From assembly GCF_008763945.1 (NCBI RefSeq), contig NZ_VTQH01000002.1:674578-738577 (forward strand): 64,000 nucleotides of DNA, in the 5' to 3' direction. Positions 27,586 to 35,768 of the stretch are shown one piece after another (within the stretch, counting starts at the first letter, position 1; each line of letters opens with the position of its first letter). Source of the stretch: Microbacterium testaceum StLB037. GTDB lineage: Bacteria; Actinomycetota; Actinomycetes; Actinomycetales; Microbacteriaceae. Made by a program: the position numbers and the translations under genes. The notes beneath the pieces were generated by a model. It was not told where the DNA came from, did not search any database, and saw only the letters and a program-made list of their open reading frames with translations.

Positions 27586-27648
27586 GCGTGAGGGGTCGAA
27601 AGGTGTCGCCGAGCGCCGACGTAGGCGACACTTTTCGACCCCTCACGC
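27586..27648. repeat. Long inverted repeat between convergent genes (element A)
   Basis: The 25-base arms at 27586-27610 and 27624-27648 begin GCGTGAGGGGTCGAAA and end GTGTCGCC. They pair with one mismatch around a 13-base spacer. The right arm contains the TGA stop of the downstream minus-strand glycosylase gene. It is not a typical terminator (no T-run), and the upstream gene already has one. A related structure lies at 57969-58032. Confidence 0.8.
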
Positions 27649-28473
27649 GGGTTGGGCGCCGGGCAGCGTCTGGCACGACGGGCACCACTGCCCGCCGCCC
27701 TTCGTGCCGGGGATGTCCTCGATCACGCCGCGGCAGTCGGGGCACGGCTCCCCCGTGCGTCCGTGCACGCGCATCGATGCGACCTTCGCCGCCTTCTGCT
27801 CCGCGATCGGCACGCCGCGCCGCGCGATCACCGCGGCCGTCAGGGTGTCGTGCAGCGCGTGGTGGAGGCGCGTGACGTCGTCGTCGCTCAGCGCCGCCGC
27901 GTGCGCCATCGGCGACAGGCGCGCGGCGAAGAGGATCTCGTCCGAGTACGCGTTCCCGATCCCCGCGAGGGTCTCCTGCTCTTGCAGCAACGCCTTCAGC
28001 TGCTTGCGCCGACGCCCGAGCGCCTCGGCGAGCATCTCGCGCGAGTAGCCGGGGTCGGCGGCATCCGGGCCCAGTTTCGCAACCGCGGGCACCTCGTCGG
28101 CCGCATCGACGACGTGCAGCTGCACCGAGAGCCATTCGCCGGCATCGGTGATGCCCAGGATGCCCTGCTCGAACGCGATCCGCGCGATCACGGCCGCACC
28201 CGGGGAGGCGTCGTCGTCCGTGGTCGGGGCGTCCCACGTCGCCCACCCCGCCCGGCCGAAGCCGAGACCCAGGTGCACGCCCTCGAGGTCGACGTCGATG
28301 TGCTTGCCGTAGCGCGTGACGGCCGTCACCGTCCGGCCCACGATCTCGTCGAGCGGACGCGTGCGGGTCTTGAGCGCCCGCCCCTCGACGAGCTCGACGC
28401 CTGTGACCTCGCGACCGATGAGGCACTCGCGCAGGAACAGCGCGAGCGCCTCGACCTCGGGTGCCTCAGGCAC
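27643..28473 (-). CDS. Fpg/Nei family DNA glycosylase
   Basis: A 276-residue base-excision repair enzyme. The N-terminal PEAPEVEALAL supplies the catalytic Pro/Glu after Met removal, a conserved lysine is in RYGKHIDV, and the helix-two-turn-helix region holds LAGIGNAYSDEILF. A C-terminal zinc finger has two CxxC pairs (CPDC and CPSC). It removes oxidised bases and nicks the strand. Whether it prefers purines or pyrimidines cannot be read here. The GTG start lies 12 bases after the flotillin stop, so the two genes form an operon. Confidence 0.9.
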   Translation of the reverse strand: MPEAPEVEALALFLRECLIGREVTGVELVEGRALKTRTRPLDEIVGRTVTAVTRYGKHIDVDLEGVHLGLGFGRAGWATWDAPTTDDDASPGAAVIARIAFEQGILGITDAGEWLSVQLHVVDAADEVPAVAKLGPDAADPGYSREMLAEALGRRRKQLKALLQEQETLAGIGNAYSDEILFAARLSPMAHAAALSDDDVTRLHHALHDTLTAAVIARRGVPIAEQKAAKVASMRVHGRTGEPCPDCRGVIEDIPGTKGGGQWCPSCQTLPGAQPA

Positions 28474-28485
28474 GGGCCACCGCTC

Positions 28486-29928
28486 TCAGGACTCCGTCGA
28501 CGCCGGGGGCGTAGCCGACGCCGGGGGCGTGGTCGCCGCCGGGGGCGTGGTCGGCGCCGCGTACGAGCGGGTCGACGCGGCCTCGCCCGACTGTTGGGCG
28601 CCGGCGAAGGCGTCGGCCACGACACGTCCCTGGATGATCTGGGTCAGGTCGATGCCGGTCGCCGCACGCACGGCCTCGAACGACGAGCGCAGGCCCGTGG
28701 CCGACTCCGCCGCGAGGTGACCGCTCGCGCCCTCGCCGCCGAGCACCGTGATGTTGCCGACGCGGTCGTAGCCCTTGGCGAACTCGGCCATCATCGGCAC
28801 GAGCGCCTCGAGCGCGCGCTGCGCGAGCAGCGCCTCCTGGTTGTGCGACAGGGCCTCGGCCTCGGCGCGGATCGCCTCGGCGCGGGCCTCACCGGCCAGG
28901 CGCACGGCCTGCGCGTCGGCCTCGGCGCGCACGCGCACGGCAGCGGCTTCCTGCTCGGCGATCTCGGCACGGGCCTGGGCCGCCTTGATCTGCGCGTAGG
29001 CCTCGGCATCGGCGTCCTTCTGACGCTGATACAGGTCGGCGTCGGCGACGCGCGAGACCTCGGACTCCAGGCGCGCCTGCGTGTTCTGCGCCTCCTGCTG
29101 CAGAACGGCCTGGCGACGCTCGGCGCGGGTCAGAGCCTCGGCCTGCTCGGCCTCGGCGTTGGCGCGACCGACCTCGGCCTTGGCCGCGGCGCTGTTCTTG
29201 TCGAGCTTCGTCTGCTCGATCAGGTTCGCCTCGTCGGTGGCGATCTGGCGGGCGCGGATCTCGCGAACGGCGTTGATGCGGGCGACCTCGGCCTCGCGCT
29301 TGACGCGCTCCACCTCGGTGGCGCCCAGAGCGGAGATGTAGCCGTTGGTGTCGGTGACGCCCTGGATCTGGAACGAGTCGAGGATGAGGCCCTGCGACGA
29401 CAGGTCGGCCTTGATGCCCTCGGCGATCTGGTCCGACAGGCGCTGGCGGTCGCGCATGAGCTCCTCGACCGTCAGCGTCGCGACGACACCGCGCAGCGCA
29501 CCCTCGAGCTGCTCGGTGGTGAACTGCTCGATCGCCTTGTCCTGCGAGGCGAAGCGCTCGGCCGCTCGGCGCACCGATTCGGGATCGGATCCGATCTTCA
29601 CCAGCGCGACACCGCTGACGTTCACGGTCACGCCGTTCGACGACTGCGCGGTCGGCTCCATCTTGATCTGGCGAGCGCGCAGCGAGATCATCTCTCCGCG
29701 CTGGGTGAGCGGGTTGACGATCGCTCCGCCCCCGGTGATCACCGTGATGCGGGACGATTCGCCATCGGCGCTCTTCTGCCGCTTTCCGACGATGACCAGC
29801 GCTTCGTCGGCCTTCGCGACGCGGTACCACCCGCGGATGATCAGGCTGAGCACGATCACCACGACGATCGCGATCACCACGGCGATGGCGGCGATGACGC
29901 CGACGGCTCCGAGAGCGGCGAGTTCCAT
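28486..29928 (-). CDS. Flotillin-like SPFH-domain membrane protein
   Basis: A 480-residue protein with one N-terminal membrane segment (about residues 3-28), an SPFH/band 7 domain and a long Ala/Glu/Arg-rich coiled coil (about 215-390), rich in EAEA- and AEAEA-type repeats. This is the flotillin/FloT layout. The C-terminal 30 residues are a Ser/Thr/Pro/Ala tail with repeats of TPPA. Flotillins organise membrane microdomains and influence fluidity and secretion. ATG 29928 follows GGAG. It is cotranscribed with the DNA glycosylase, an unexpected pairing. Confidence 0.9.
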   Translation of the reverse strand: MELAALGAVGVIAAIAVVIAIVVVIVLSLIIRGWYRVAKADEALVIVGKRQKSADGESSRITVITGGGAIVNPLTQRGEMISLRARQIKMEPTAQSSNGVTVNVSGVALVKIGSDPESVRRAAERFASQDKAIEQFTTEQLEGALRGVVATLTVEELMRDRQRLSDQIAEGIKADLSSQGLILDSFQIQGVTDTNGYISALGATEVERVKREAEVARINAVREIRARQIATDEANLIEQTKLDKNSAAAKAEVGRANAEAEQAEALTRAERRQAVLQQEAQNTQARLESEVSRVADADLYQRQKDADAEAYAQIKAAQARAEIAEQEAAAVRVRAEADAQAVRLAGEARAEAIRAEAEALSHNQEALLAQRALEALVPMMAEFAKGYDRVGNITVLGGEGASGHLAAESATGLRSSFEAVRAATGIDLTQIIQGRVVADAFAGAQQSGEAASTRSYAAPTTPPAATTPPASATPPASTES

Positions 29929-30099
29929 ACTTCTCCTTCGACGGGTACCGCAGACCGCGATACGGGGGAATTCCTTCCAACCTATCCGGGGGCCCTCGGG
30001 CGGTGTCCACCCCCTCGGCGCACGATTGCGTCCCCTTCGGGGCGGCCAGGAGCGTACCGTTGAAGGTGGGCGGCCCGAACCGCCCCAGAAGGGTCCCCC

Positions 30100-30510
30100 A
30101 TGAAGATCGTTTCGTCGCAGGACTGGCGAGATGCCATCCGCTTCGATGCTCCCGTGCTCGTGTCCGAGGTCGTTCCGGGCGAAGCCACCCGCTGCGTCGC
30201 CTGCGGCACCGACGGTCCGCTGTACGAGCGCACCGAGCTGTGGGCGGTCAAGCACCGCCACCCCAAGCACCACGGCGGCTTCGTCCGCTTCTACTGCGAG
30301 GTGCACAAGCCGGCCGCTCCCCCGCCGCCGCCCGCCCCGACCATCGAGGCTCGCCGGGCCCGCGCCGCGTCCGCGCCGAAAGAGCGTCGCGCCCCGAGCC
30401 TGAAGCCGACCCCGATCACCGATCGCCCCACCCGCGCGATGTGCCCCGACTGCTTCGTCGAGGTCTCGGCGGGCGGCGACTGCGGAATGTGCGGCGCCCA
30501 GGTCGTCTGA
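30100..30510 (+). CDS. Small zinc-ribbon protein of unknown function
   Basis: A 136-residue protein with two putative metal sites: CVACG followed by an HRHPKHH cluster and YCEVH, and near the end CPDC...CGMC. A Pro/Ala/Arg-rich linker separates them. Similar small proteins in Microbacteriaceae have, to my recollection, carried misleading enzyme names; nothing here supports an enzyme. The ATG follows AGAAGG. A GGGCGG/CCGCCC hairpin lies in the short leader, and TACCGT near 30055-30060 could be its -10. Confidence 0.7.
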   Translation: MKIVSSQDWRDAIRFDAPVLVSEVVPGEATRCVACGTDGPLYERTELWAVKHRHPKHHGGFVRFYCEVHKPAAPPPPPAPTIEARRARAASAPKERRAPSLKPTPITDRPTRAMCPDCFVEVSAGGDCGMCGAQVV

Positions 30511-30527
30511 CCGGCCGCCCCGACGAA

Positions 30528-30561
30528 CAGAACCGCCCCGGATCGCTCCGGGGCGGTTCTG
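30528..30561. terminator. Bidirectional terminator hairpin
   Basis: CAGAACCGCCCCGGA (30528-30542), loop TCGC and an exact 15-base complement (30547-30561). It lies between the stops of two convergent genes and probably serves both. Confidence 0.85.
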
Positions 30562-30574
30562 GTGTTCGGGGGCG

Positions 30575-31543
30575 TCAGCGTGCCGAGATCGTCCAGGCCG
30601 CCTCGTGCGAGGCGCCGGGGTCGAGCGAGATGACGCCGGTGTCGAAGTCGTAGGCGTCGTCGTTGAACGCGTCGGGGGCGCAGGTCATCGGCTCCACCGC
30701 GAGCCCCGCGCGGTGCCCGGGCGTCCCGGGTCCGTCCGGCAGGTCGGCGGTGTGGATCTGCACCCAGGCGCACTCCCCGGCCCAGCTCATCGCCACCCCC
30801 GTGCCCGACGGGTCGGTGACGGTCACGGTCGCGCGGCCGTCGGCATCCCGGATCAATCCCGTGAAGGCGTGGTCGATCTCGACGGCGCCCAGCACGCGCT
30901 CGGCGCGGTAGTCGAAGCGCTCCGCGTCGGAGGTGACGGATGCCAGCGCCACCGGCGACAGCCGGTCCGGGGTGACCTCGAGCACGGTGTCGGCGGGGAG
31001 ACCGAGGGTCCACTCGTCCAGCGTCGCGGGGCCGGCGACCAGGTACGGGTGGGGTCCGGTGCCCCACGGCGCCGGGGTGTCGGACAGGTTGGTCGCGCGC
31101 ACAATCTGCGTGAGGCCGTCGACCCCGAGGCGGTACGTGGTCGACACGACCAGCCACCAGGGGTATCCGGCCTGCGCGGTGACGGTCGCGGTGAGCGTGA
31201 CGGCGTCGTCGGAGGCCTCGAGCACGTTCCAGTCGACCCACGAGAGCAGACCGTGCAGCGCGTGACCGCGGTTCGGCTCGGTCAGCGGCAGCTGGTGCTC
31301 GCGTCCGTCGAAGTGGTGGATGCCGTCGACCACGCGATTCGGCCACGGGGCGAGGGTCGTCCCGCGGTAGGCGGGACGCAGTTCGTCGGCGTCGAAGGGG
31401 ACGACGAGGTCGCGGCCCTCGTGCGTCAGGGAGCGGAGCGAGGCGCCGACGCTCGCGATCGCGGCTTCGTAGCCGTGGGCGCGCAGGACGACGGGGGTAC
31501 CCGAGACCACGGTGGGGGTCTCGGTGGGAACGGCAGCGGTCAT
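30575..31543 (-). CDS. Aldose 1-epimerase family protein
   Basis: A 322-residue galactose-mutarotase-fold protein. Motifs are APWPNRVVDG, the catalytic-histidine region RGHALHGLL and the catalytic-glutamate region LAVEPMTC. It probably interconverts anomers of a hexose; the substrate is uncertain. I chose ATG 31543 because AATAAT lies six bases upstream, a leaderless arrangement; the longer frame runs into the promoter. Confidence 0.88.
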   Translation of the reverse strand: MTAAVPTETPTVVSGTPVVLRAHGYEAAIASVGASLRSLTHEGRDLVVPFDADELRPAYRGTTLAPWPNRVVDGIHHFDGREHQLPLTEPNRGHALHGLLSWVDWNVLEASDDAVTLTATVTAQAGYPWWLVVSTTYRLGVDGLTQIVRATNLSDTPAPWGTGPHPYLVAGPATLDEWTLGLPADTVLEVTPDRLSPVALASVTSDAERFDYRAERVLGAVEIDHAFTGLIRDADGRATVTVTDPSGTGVAMSWAGECAWVQIHTADLPDGPGTPGHRAGLAVEPMTCAPDAFNDDAYDFDTGVISLDPGASHEAAWTISAR

Positions 31544-31613
31544 GACGCCATTATTCCGGCCGCGGCGCCGCCTCCCCGGCATCCCGCTCGACGGGTTTCA
31601 TCCGAACAGACGA

Positions 31614-31645
31614 AATGCCCCGACCCACCGAGGGGTCGAGGCATT
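31614..31645 (-). terminator. Terminator of the CsbD-like gene
   Basis: Imperfect 12-bp stem: ATGCCCCGACCC pairs with GGGTCGAGGCAT (one mismatch), and the minus-strand product continues into TTTCGTC. Confidence 0.75.
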
Positions 31646-31659
31646 CCGGGGAGGGCGAC

Positions 31660-31830
31660 TTACTTGAAGGCGTCCTTGACGTTCTCGCCGGCCTGCTTGG
31701 CGTGGGCCTTGGTCTGGTCGGCCTGACCTTCGGCCTCGAGGCGCTCGTTGTTCGTCGCCTTGCCTGCGGCTTCCTTCGCCTTGCCAGCGATGTTCTCCGC
31801 GGCGTTCTTGATCTTGTCGTCGAGTCCCAT
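31660..31830 (-). CDS. CsbD-like small stress protein
   Basis: A 56-residue, highly charged, helical protein beginning MGLDDKIKNAAENIAGKAKE and repeating K-A-A/E-rich units, the CsbD pattern. CsbD proteins are general-stress induced in many bacteria; their biochemical role is unknown. The ATG at 31830 is preceded by GGAGGAG, which fixes the start; the longer frame is spurious. It is monocistronic with its own terminator. Confidence 0.88.
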   Translation of the reverse strand: MGLDDKIKNAAENIAGKAKEAAGKATNNERLEAEGQADQTKAHAKQAGENVKDAFK

Positions 31831-31947
31831 AGTCGGCTCCTCCCGTGTGGTCCTCGGGTAATTCCCGATGTGCGTACACGGTAAGTCGACGACCCTGAGC
31901 GGAAAGGGGGGCTTGAAATTCAGGTCGTCGTGAGGCAGCGGACGGAT

Positions 31948-31986
31948 TAGGTTCGACACGTGGGCATCCCCGGAGAACTCTCGTGA
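31948..31986 (+). promoter_or_regulatory. Promoter and possible mini-ORF of the carboxypeptidase gene
   Basis: TAGGTT (31948-31953) lies six bases before a GTG at 31960 that opens an 8-codon ORF (GTG...TCG) whose TGA overlaps the carboxypeptidase GTG at 31983. A GGAG at 31972-31975 could also serve the main start directly, so the mini-ORF may be incidental. Confidence 0.35.
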
Positions 31987-33290
31987 GCACCCTCGCCGAT
32001 TTCGGCGATCTCCTCGAGGAGGCTCCCGGCGAACCGCGACCGAGCGGTCGGGCCGGGCGCATCGCGCTCATTGTCTTCCTCATCGTCACGCTCGTCGTGC
32101 TCGGCGGGAGCGGGGGCTACGTGTGGTGGGCCTCGGCCGCCCCGCTGCCCGCCCCGACCGTCACCTCGAAGACTCCGGTCGCGAACGCCGGGGCGCCGGC
32201 ATCCCTCGCCCTCCCCTCCGGCGGAGAGATGCTGCTGCGCGTCGAGGGAGGCGCCGATTATCTCGGCCCCGACGCGGCCCAGTCCTTCGCGGCCGTGGGC
32301 GGGAACGATGCGCGCTCGCTCGCGAGCATCTCGAAGCTCATCACGGCGCTCGTCGTGCTCGATGCGCACCCGCTCGACGGTCCCACCGACCCGGGCCCGA
32401 CCATCTCGTACACCGAGGCCGACACCGACCTCTACGACCAGTTCTACGTGCAGGGCGCGGTGATCGCGCGGATGCCCGACGGTCTGAAGCTGTCGCTGCA
32501 CGACTCGCTGACGACGATGCTCCTGCCCTCGGCCGCCAATTACGCCGTGGCGATCGCCCGGTGGGGCTTCGGCTCAGAGGGGGCGTACGTGTCGGCGGCG
32601 CGGTCGTGGCTGAGCAAGAACGGTCTCAACGACACCCGCATCGTGGATGCCACGGGCATCGACTCCCGCAACTCCAGCACGCCGAGCGATCTGCTGACGC
32701 TGGCGAAGATCGCGGAGGCGAACCCCGTCATCGCCCAGATCGCCGGCACCAAATCGGCGCAGATAAACGGCCCCGGATTCGTCACCAACACCAACGACCT
32801 GCTCGGCACGCTCGGGATCACCGGGCTGAAGACCGGGAACCTCGGCGACGGCTCGTTCAACCTGCTCTTCACCTCGTCGCTCGACGTGGGAATCGGCGCT
32901 CCCCTGCAGATCACCGGGGTGCGCCTCGGCGGCGAGACCCACGACAGCACCGACGCCGACGTCCGCAAGCTCCTGCAGAGCCTCAGCGACGGCTTCCACG
33001 ACATCCCGCTCGGCACCGTCGGCGACACGATCGGCACGATCTCGACGCCGTGGGGGTCGAGCGCATCCCTCGTGCTGGCGCAGACCACGAAGCTGCGCAC
33101 GTGGTCCGACACCCCCGTCACGGTGGACCTGAAGACCACCACGCCCCAGAACTACGCCGACGGCGAGGTCGTCGGCTCGGTGACCTGGACCGCGGGGCCG
33201 AAGACGACGTCGTCGAGCGTGAAGATCGCAGGAGCGATCGAGGAGCCGACCCTGTGGTGGCGCCTGACCCACCCGGGCGAGCTGGACTGA
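31983..33290 (+). CDS. D-alanyl-D-alanine carboxypeptidase homologue with an altered SxN motif
   Basis: This 435-residue, membrane-anchored protein (single helix at about 26-50) has a penicillin-binding-type domain. The SxxK motif is S115-ISK118 and the third motif is LKTG. The second motif, normally SxN, reads LPSAANYA (S183-A-A-N), so the conserved Asn position holds Ala and an Asn follows one residue later. It would trim peptidoglycan pentapeptides if active; activity is uncertain. The C-terminal ~110 residues resemble the beta-rich second domain of such enzymes. Confidence 0.8.
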   Translation: MSTLADFGDLLEEAPGEPRPSGRAGRIALIVFLIVTLVVLGGSGGYVWWASAAPLPAPTVTSKTPVANAGAPASLALPSGGEMLLRVEGGADYLGPDAAQSFAAVGGNDARSLASISKLITALVVLDAHPLDGPTDPGPTISYTEADTDLYDQFYVQGAVIARMPDGLKLSLHDSLTTMLLPSAANYAVAIARWGFGSEGAYVSAARSWLSKNGLNDTRIVDATGIDSRNSSTPSDLLTLAKIAEANPVIAQIAGTKSAQINGPGFVTNTNDLLGTLGITGLKTGNLGDGSFNLLFTSSLDVGIGAPLQITGVRLGGETHDSTDADVRKLLQSLSDGFHDIPLGTVGDTIGTISTPWGSSASLVLAQTTKLRTWSDTPVTVDLKTTTPQNYADGEVVGSVTWTAGPKTTSSSVKIAGAIEEPTLWWRLTHPGELD

Positions 33291-33412
33291 GCGCCGAGAA
33301 CGCACCCGTTCGTCGAGGACGCATCGAGGGGACGCCGAGAGCCCGCGGTCTCGTCGAACGTCCGCGTCCTCGGCGCGTTGTCGGCGAACCGCCGCGGCGG
33401 TAGCGTCGAAGA

Positions 33413-34081
33413 ATGCGGCGGACCACTTCGATTCTCACGGTCGCGGTGCTGGCCGCGCTCGGGCTCAGCGCCTGCGCTCCGGAGCCGATAGCCGCACCGA
33501 CCACGACGGACGCCGCCACGCCGACGTTCACGCCGACCGTCAAGCCGACGCCGACGGTGACCCCCACCGCCGACACCAGCGCCCCGGCGAGCGATGCGGT
33601 GCTCATCGTGCAGCTCGGCGGCGCCTCGATCGCGGCCGGCTCGTCGCTGGCGTACTCGATCGGCGCGGTCGAGGCGTGGACGGCGGCCCTGGGCACGGCA
33701 CCCACGCAGTCGCCGGTCGAAGGCCCCTACGGCGGCACCCTCGACCTCACCGCCCTCGAGTGGCCCGGGCTCACGCTGACCGTGCCGAACGACGGGTCGA
33801 CCCGCGGTGCCTCCCTGCGCGTGACCGCGCCCACCGTCGCCGGTCACCCCGTCGTCACCAGCGGGGGCATCGGTGTCGGCTCCACCCGCGCCGAGGCCGT
33901 CGCCGCGGGCGCCACCGAGGGTTTCGACGCCACCGAGCTGCGCCTCGACACCCGCGACGCCCCGGGCACGCAGTCGCTCCAGCGCCCGGGCGAGGTCGGC
34001 CGCGAGTACGTGATGCTCGTCCTCGAGGGCGACTCCGTCACGCAGATCATCCTGCCCGGGAACGACTACAGCGATATCTGA
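33413..34081 (+). CDS. Lipoprotein of unknown function
   Basis: A 222-residue protein with a lipobox LSAC (Cys21), a Thr/Pro-rich linker (about 25-60, with TPTVTPT-type repeats) and a compact C-terminal domain. I do not recognise the domain. It is probably exported and anchored to the membrane's outer face. TAGCGT six bases upstream of the ATG indicates a leaderless transcript, so it is not strictly part of the carboxypeptidase operon. Confidence 0.75.
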   Translation: MRRTTSILTVAVLAALGLSACAPEPIAAPTTTDAATPTFTPTVKPTPTVTPTADTSAPASDAVLIVQLGGASIAAGSSLAYSIGAVEAWTAALGTAPTQSPVEGPYGGTLDLTALEWPGLTLTVPNDGSTRGASLRVTAPTVAGHPVVTSGGIGVGSTRAEAVAAGATEGFDATELRLDTRDAPGTQSLQRPGEVGREYVMLVLEGDSVTQIILPGNDYSDI

Positions 34082-34106
34082 CCGGGCGCCCTCCTAGGCT
34101 GGCGTC

Positions 34107-35045
34107 ATGACCGCCCTCTCCCCCGCCCGCATCGATCGCGCCGTCGGCGTCGTCCTCGTCTCGGCCGCGGGCGACGCCCTCGGCTCCGCGTACGAATTCG
34201 GCCCGGCCCTCGCCGACGACGTCGTTCCCGCCTTCGGCCGCGGGCATTTCGGCCACGGCGAGCGCGAGTGGACCGACGACACGAGCATGGCCGTTCCGAT
34301 CCTCGACGAACTCGCCGCCGGGCACCGGCTCGAAGACCCGTCGTCGCTCGAGACCATCGTCCACCGCTGGCAGGAGTGGGCGCGCGACGCCCTCGACGTC
34401 GGAGCCCAGACCCGCCACGTGCTGTCCCGCATCCCCGCCGAGGGACGAATGGATGCCATCACCGCGGCATCCCGCGCCGTGCACGGCGCGTCCGGTCGCA
34501 GCGGAGGCAACGGCTCCCTCATGCGCACGGGCCCCGTCGCCCTCGGCTACCTCGACCGCCCGCGGGAGGAGCTCGCCGCGGCCGCCGGGGCCGTCGCCCG
34601 CCTCACCCACTGGGAGGACGACAATCTCGACGCGTGCGCGCTGTGGTGCGGGGCGATCCGCCACGGCATCCTGACCGGAGAACTCGACATGCGCGCGCAG
34701 CTCGACCTCGTGCCCGCCGAGCGCCGGGATCGCTGGGCCGATCTGATCGAGGCGACCGAGGGCCGGCATCCCCGCGACTTCGAACAGGCGAACGGGTGGA
34801 TCGTCCGGGCGTTCCAGGGTGCCCTCGCCGCCGTCTCCGGGGCGGCGACTCCGCTCGACGCGATCGAGCGGGCCGTCCGCGGCGGCAACGACACCGACAC
34901 GGTCGCGGCCATCGCCGGCTCGCTCGCGGGAGCGCTGTGGGGCGCCGAGGCACTGCCCTCCTCCCACGCTGAGGGCTTGCACGGTTGGCCGGGCATCGAC
35001 GGCGCCGAGCTCGCGCGCCGGGCGCGGGTGGCCGTGGGGGCCTGA
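34107..35045 (+). CDS. ADP-ribosylglycohydrolase family protein
   Basis: A 312-residue helical protein with the metal-binding signatures of the ARH/DraG family: AAGDALGSAYEFGP near the start, EWTDDTSMA, and GGNDTDTVAAIAG near the end. Members remove ADP-ribose from proteins or nucleic acids using two magnesium ions. The target is unknown. TAGGCT six bases before the ATG suggests leaderless transcription. The gene ends just before the toxin-antitoxin operator, but no ADP-ribosyltransferase is encoded nearby. Confidence 0.9.
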   Translation: MTALSPARIDRAVGVVLVSAAGDALGSAYEFGPALADDVVPAFGRGHFGHGEREWTDDTSMAVPILDELAAGHRLEDPSSLETIVHRWQEWARDALDVGAQTRHVLSRIPAEGRMDAITAASRAVHGASGRSGGNGSLMRTGPVALGYLDRPREELAAAAGAVARLTHWEDDNLDACALWCGAIRHGILTGELDMRAQLDLVPAERRDRWADLIEATEGRHPRDFEQANGWIVRAFQGALAAVSGAATPLDAIERAVRGGNDTDTVAAIAGSLAGALWGAEALPSSHAEGLHGWPGIDGAELARRARVAVGA

Positions 35046-35046
35046 C

Positions 35047-35080
35047 TCCTGAGTGGTACCATTTCTCGTACCACTCAGGA
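35047..35080 (+). promoter_or_regulatory. Operator/hairpin upstream of the toxin-antitoxin pair
   Basis: TCCTGAGTGGTAC (35047-35059) and GTACCACTCAGGA (35068-35080) form a perfect 13-bp inverted repeat around CATTTCTC. The right arm runs into the antitoxin ribosome-binding site (AGGAGG), and TACCAT in the left arm and loop resembles a -10. It is the expected autorepression site for a YefM-YoeB-like complex and could also mask translation initiation in RNA. Confidence 0.75.
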
Positions 35081-35086
35081 GGAACC

Positions 35087-35335
35087 ATGGCCATCACGAC
35101 GAGCGAAGCACGGCGCGACCTCTTCGGATTGATCGAACGCGTCAACCTCGACCACTCTGAAATCGAGATCACGTCGAAGCGCGGTTCCGCCGTCCTGATG
35201 TCCAAAGACGAGTACGACTCTCTGGTCGAGACCAGCTACCTGCTTCGCTCCCCCGAGAACGCTCGCCGACTGCTCGACGGACTCGAGAGCGCCCGCGCCG
35301 GAGACGTCGAGGAACACGATCTCGTCGAACCGTGA
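35087..35335 (+). CDS. Antitoxin, Phd/YefM family
   Basis: An 82-residue protein. The N-terminal MAITTSEARRDLFGLIERVN and central 'EIEITSKRGSAVLMSKDEYDSLVET' are the Phd/YefM DNA-binding fold. The acidic C-terminal tail would wrap and neutralise the toxin. ATG 35087 follows AGGAGG. The stop overlaps the toxin GTG (GTGA at 35332-35335), giving coupled synthesis with the antitoxin first. Confidence 0.93.
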   Translation: MAITTSEARRDLFGLIERVNLDHSEIEITSKRGSAVLMSKDEYDSLVETSYLLRSPENARRLLDGLESARAGDVEEHDLVEP

Positions 35336-35598
35336 CGGATCGCACGCTCGCCTGGACGCGGCAGGCCTGGGAAGACTACGTCTACTGGCAGACACAGGAC
35401 CGGAGGACCCTGCGCCGGGTCAACCAGCTGATCGCCGATGTCCTACGCGACGATCCCTTTGAGGGGATCGGCAAGCCAGAACCCCTGAAGCATGCACTGG
35501 CGGGCGCGTGGTCGCGCAGGATCGACGAAGCGAATCGGTTGGTCTACGTTGCAGACGGCACGCGCGTCACGATCCTGCAGGCGCGATACCACTACTGA
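35332..35598 (+). CDS. YoeB-type ribosome-dependent mRNA endonuclease toxin
   Basis: An 88-residue RelE-superfamily toxin. All four catalytic positions known in E. coli YoeB are present: Glu50 (GKPEPLK), Arg69 (NRLVY), and His87-Tyr88 at the C-terminus. 'GAWSRRI' is also conserved. It would cleave mRNA in the ribosome when the antitoxin is degraded. The usual His of EHRLVY is Asn68 here. It is probably functional. Confidence 0.93.
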   Translation: MTDRTLAWTRQAWEDYVYWQTQDRRTLRRVNQLIADVLRDDPFEGIGKPEPLKHALAGAWSRRIDEANRLVYVADGTRVTILQARYHY

Positions 35599-35768
35599 AG
35601 AGCGTCCCTCCCCCGGGAGAGCGCTGTATACGGTGTTCGGCAGGGTCCAATCACGCGCGAACCCACCGGGACGGCTCCTAGCCCCCGAACCACGAGGATC
35701 GGGCCAACAAACCTCCTGCGCCGACGACACGGTGCTTGCGGATGCCCGCCCCGCACGGAATGTGAGCG

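Noticed and set aside
27652..30063. An 803-codon plus-strand frame opposite the flotillin and glycosylase genes
   Set aside because: It runs across two real minus-strand genes and their boundary; the Arg/Leu/Gly/Asp pattern is the antisense of coiled-coil repeats.
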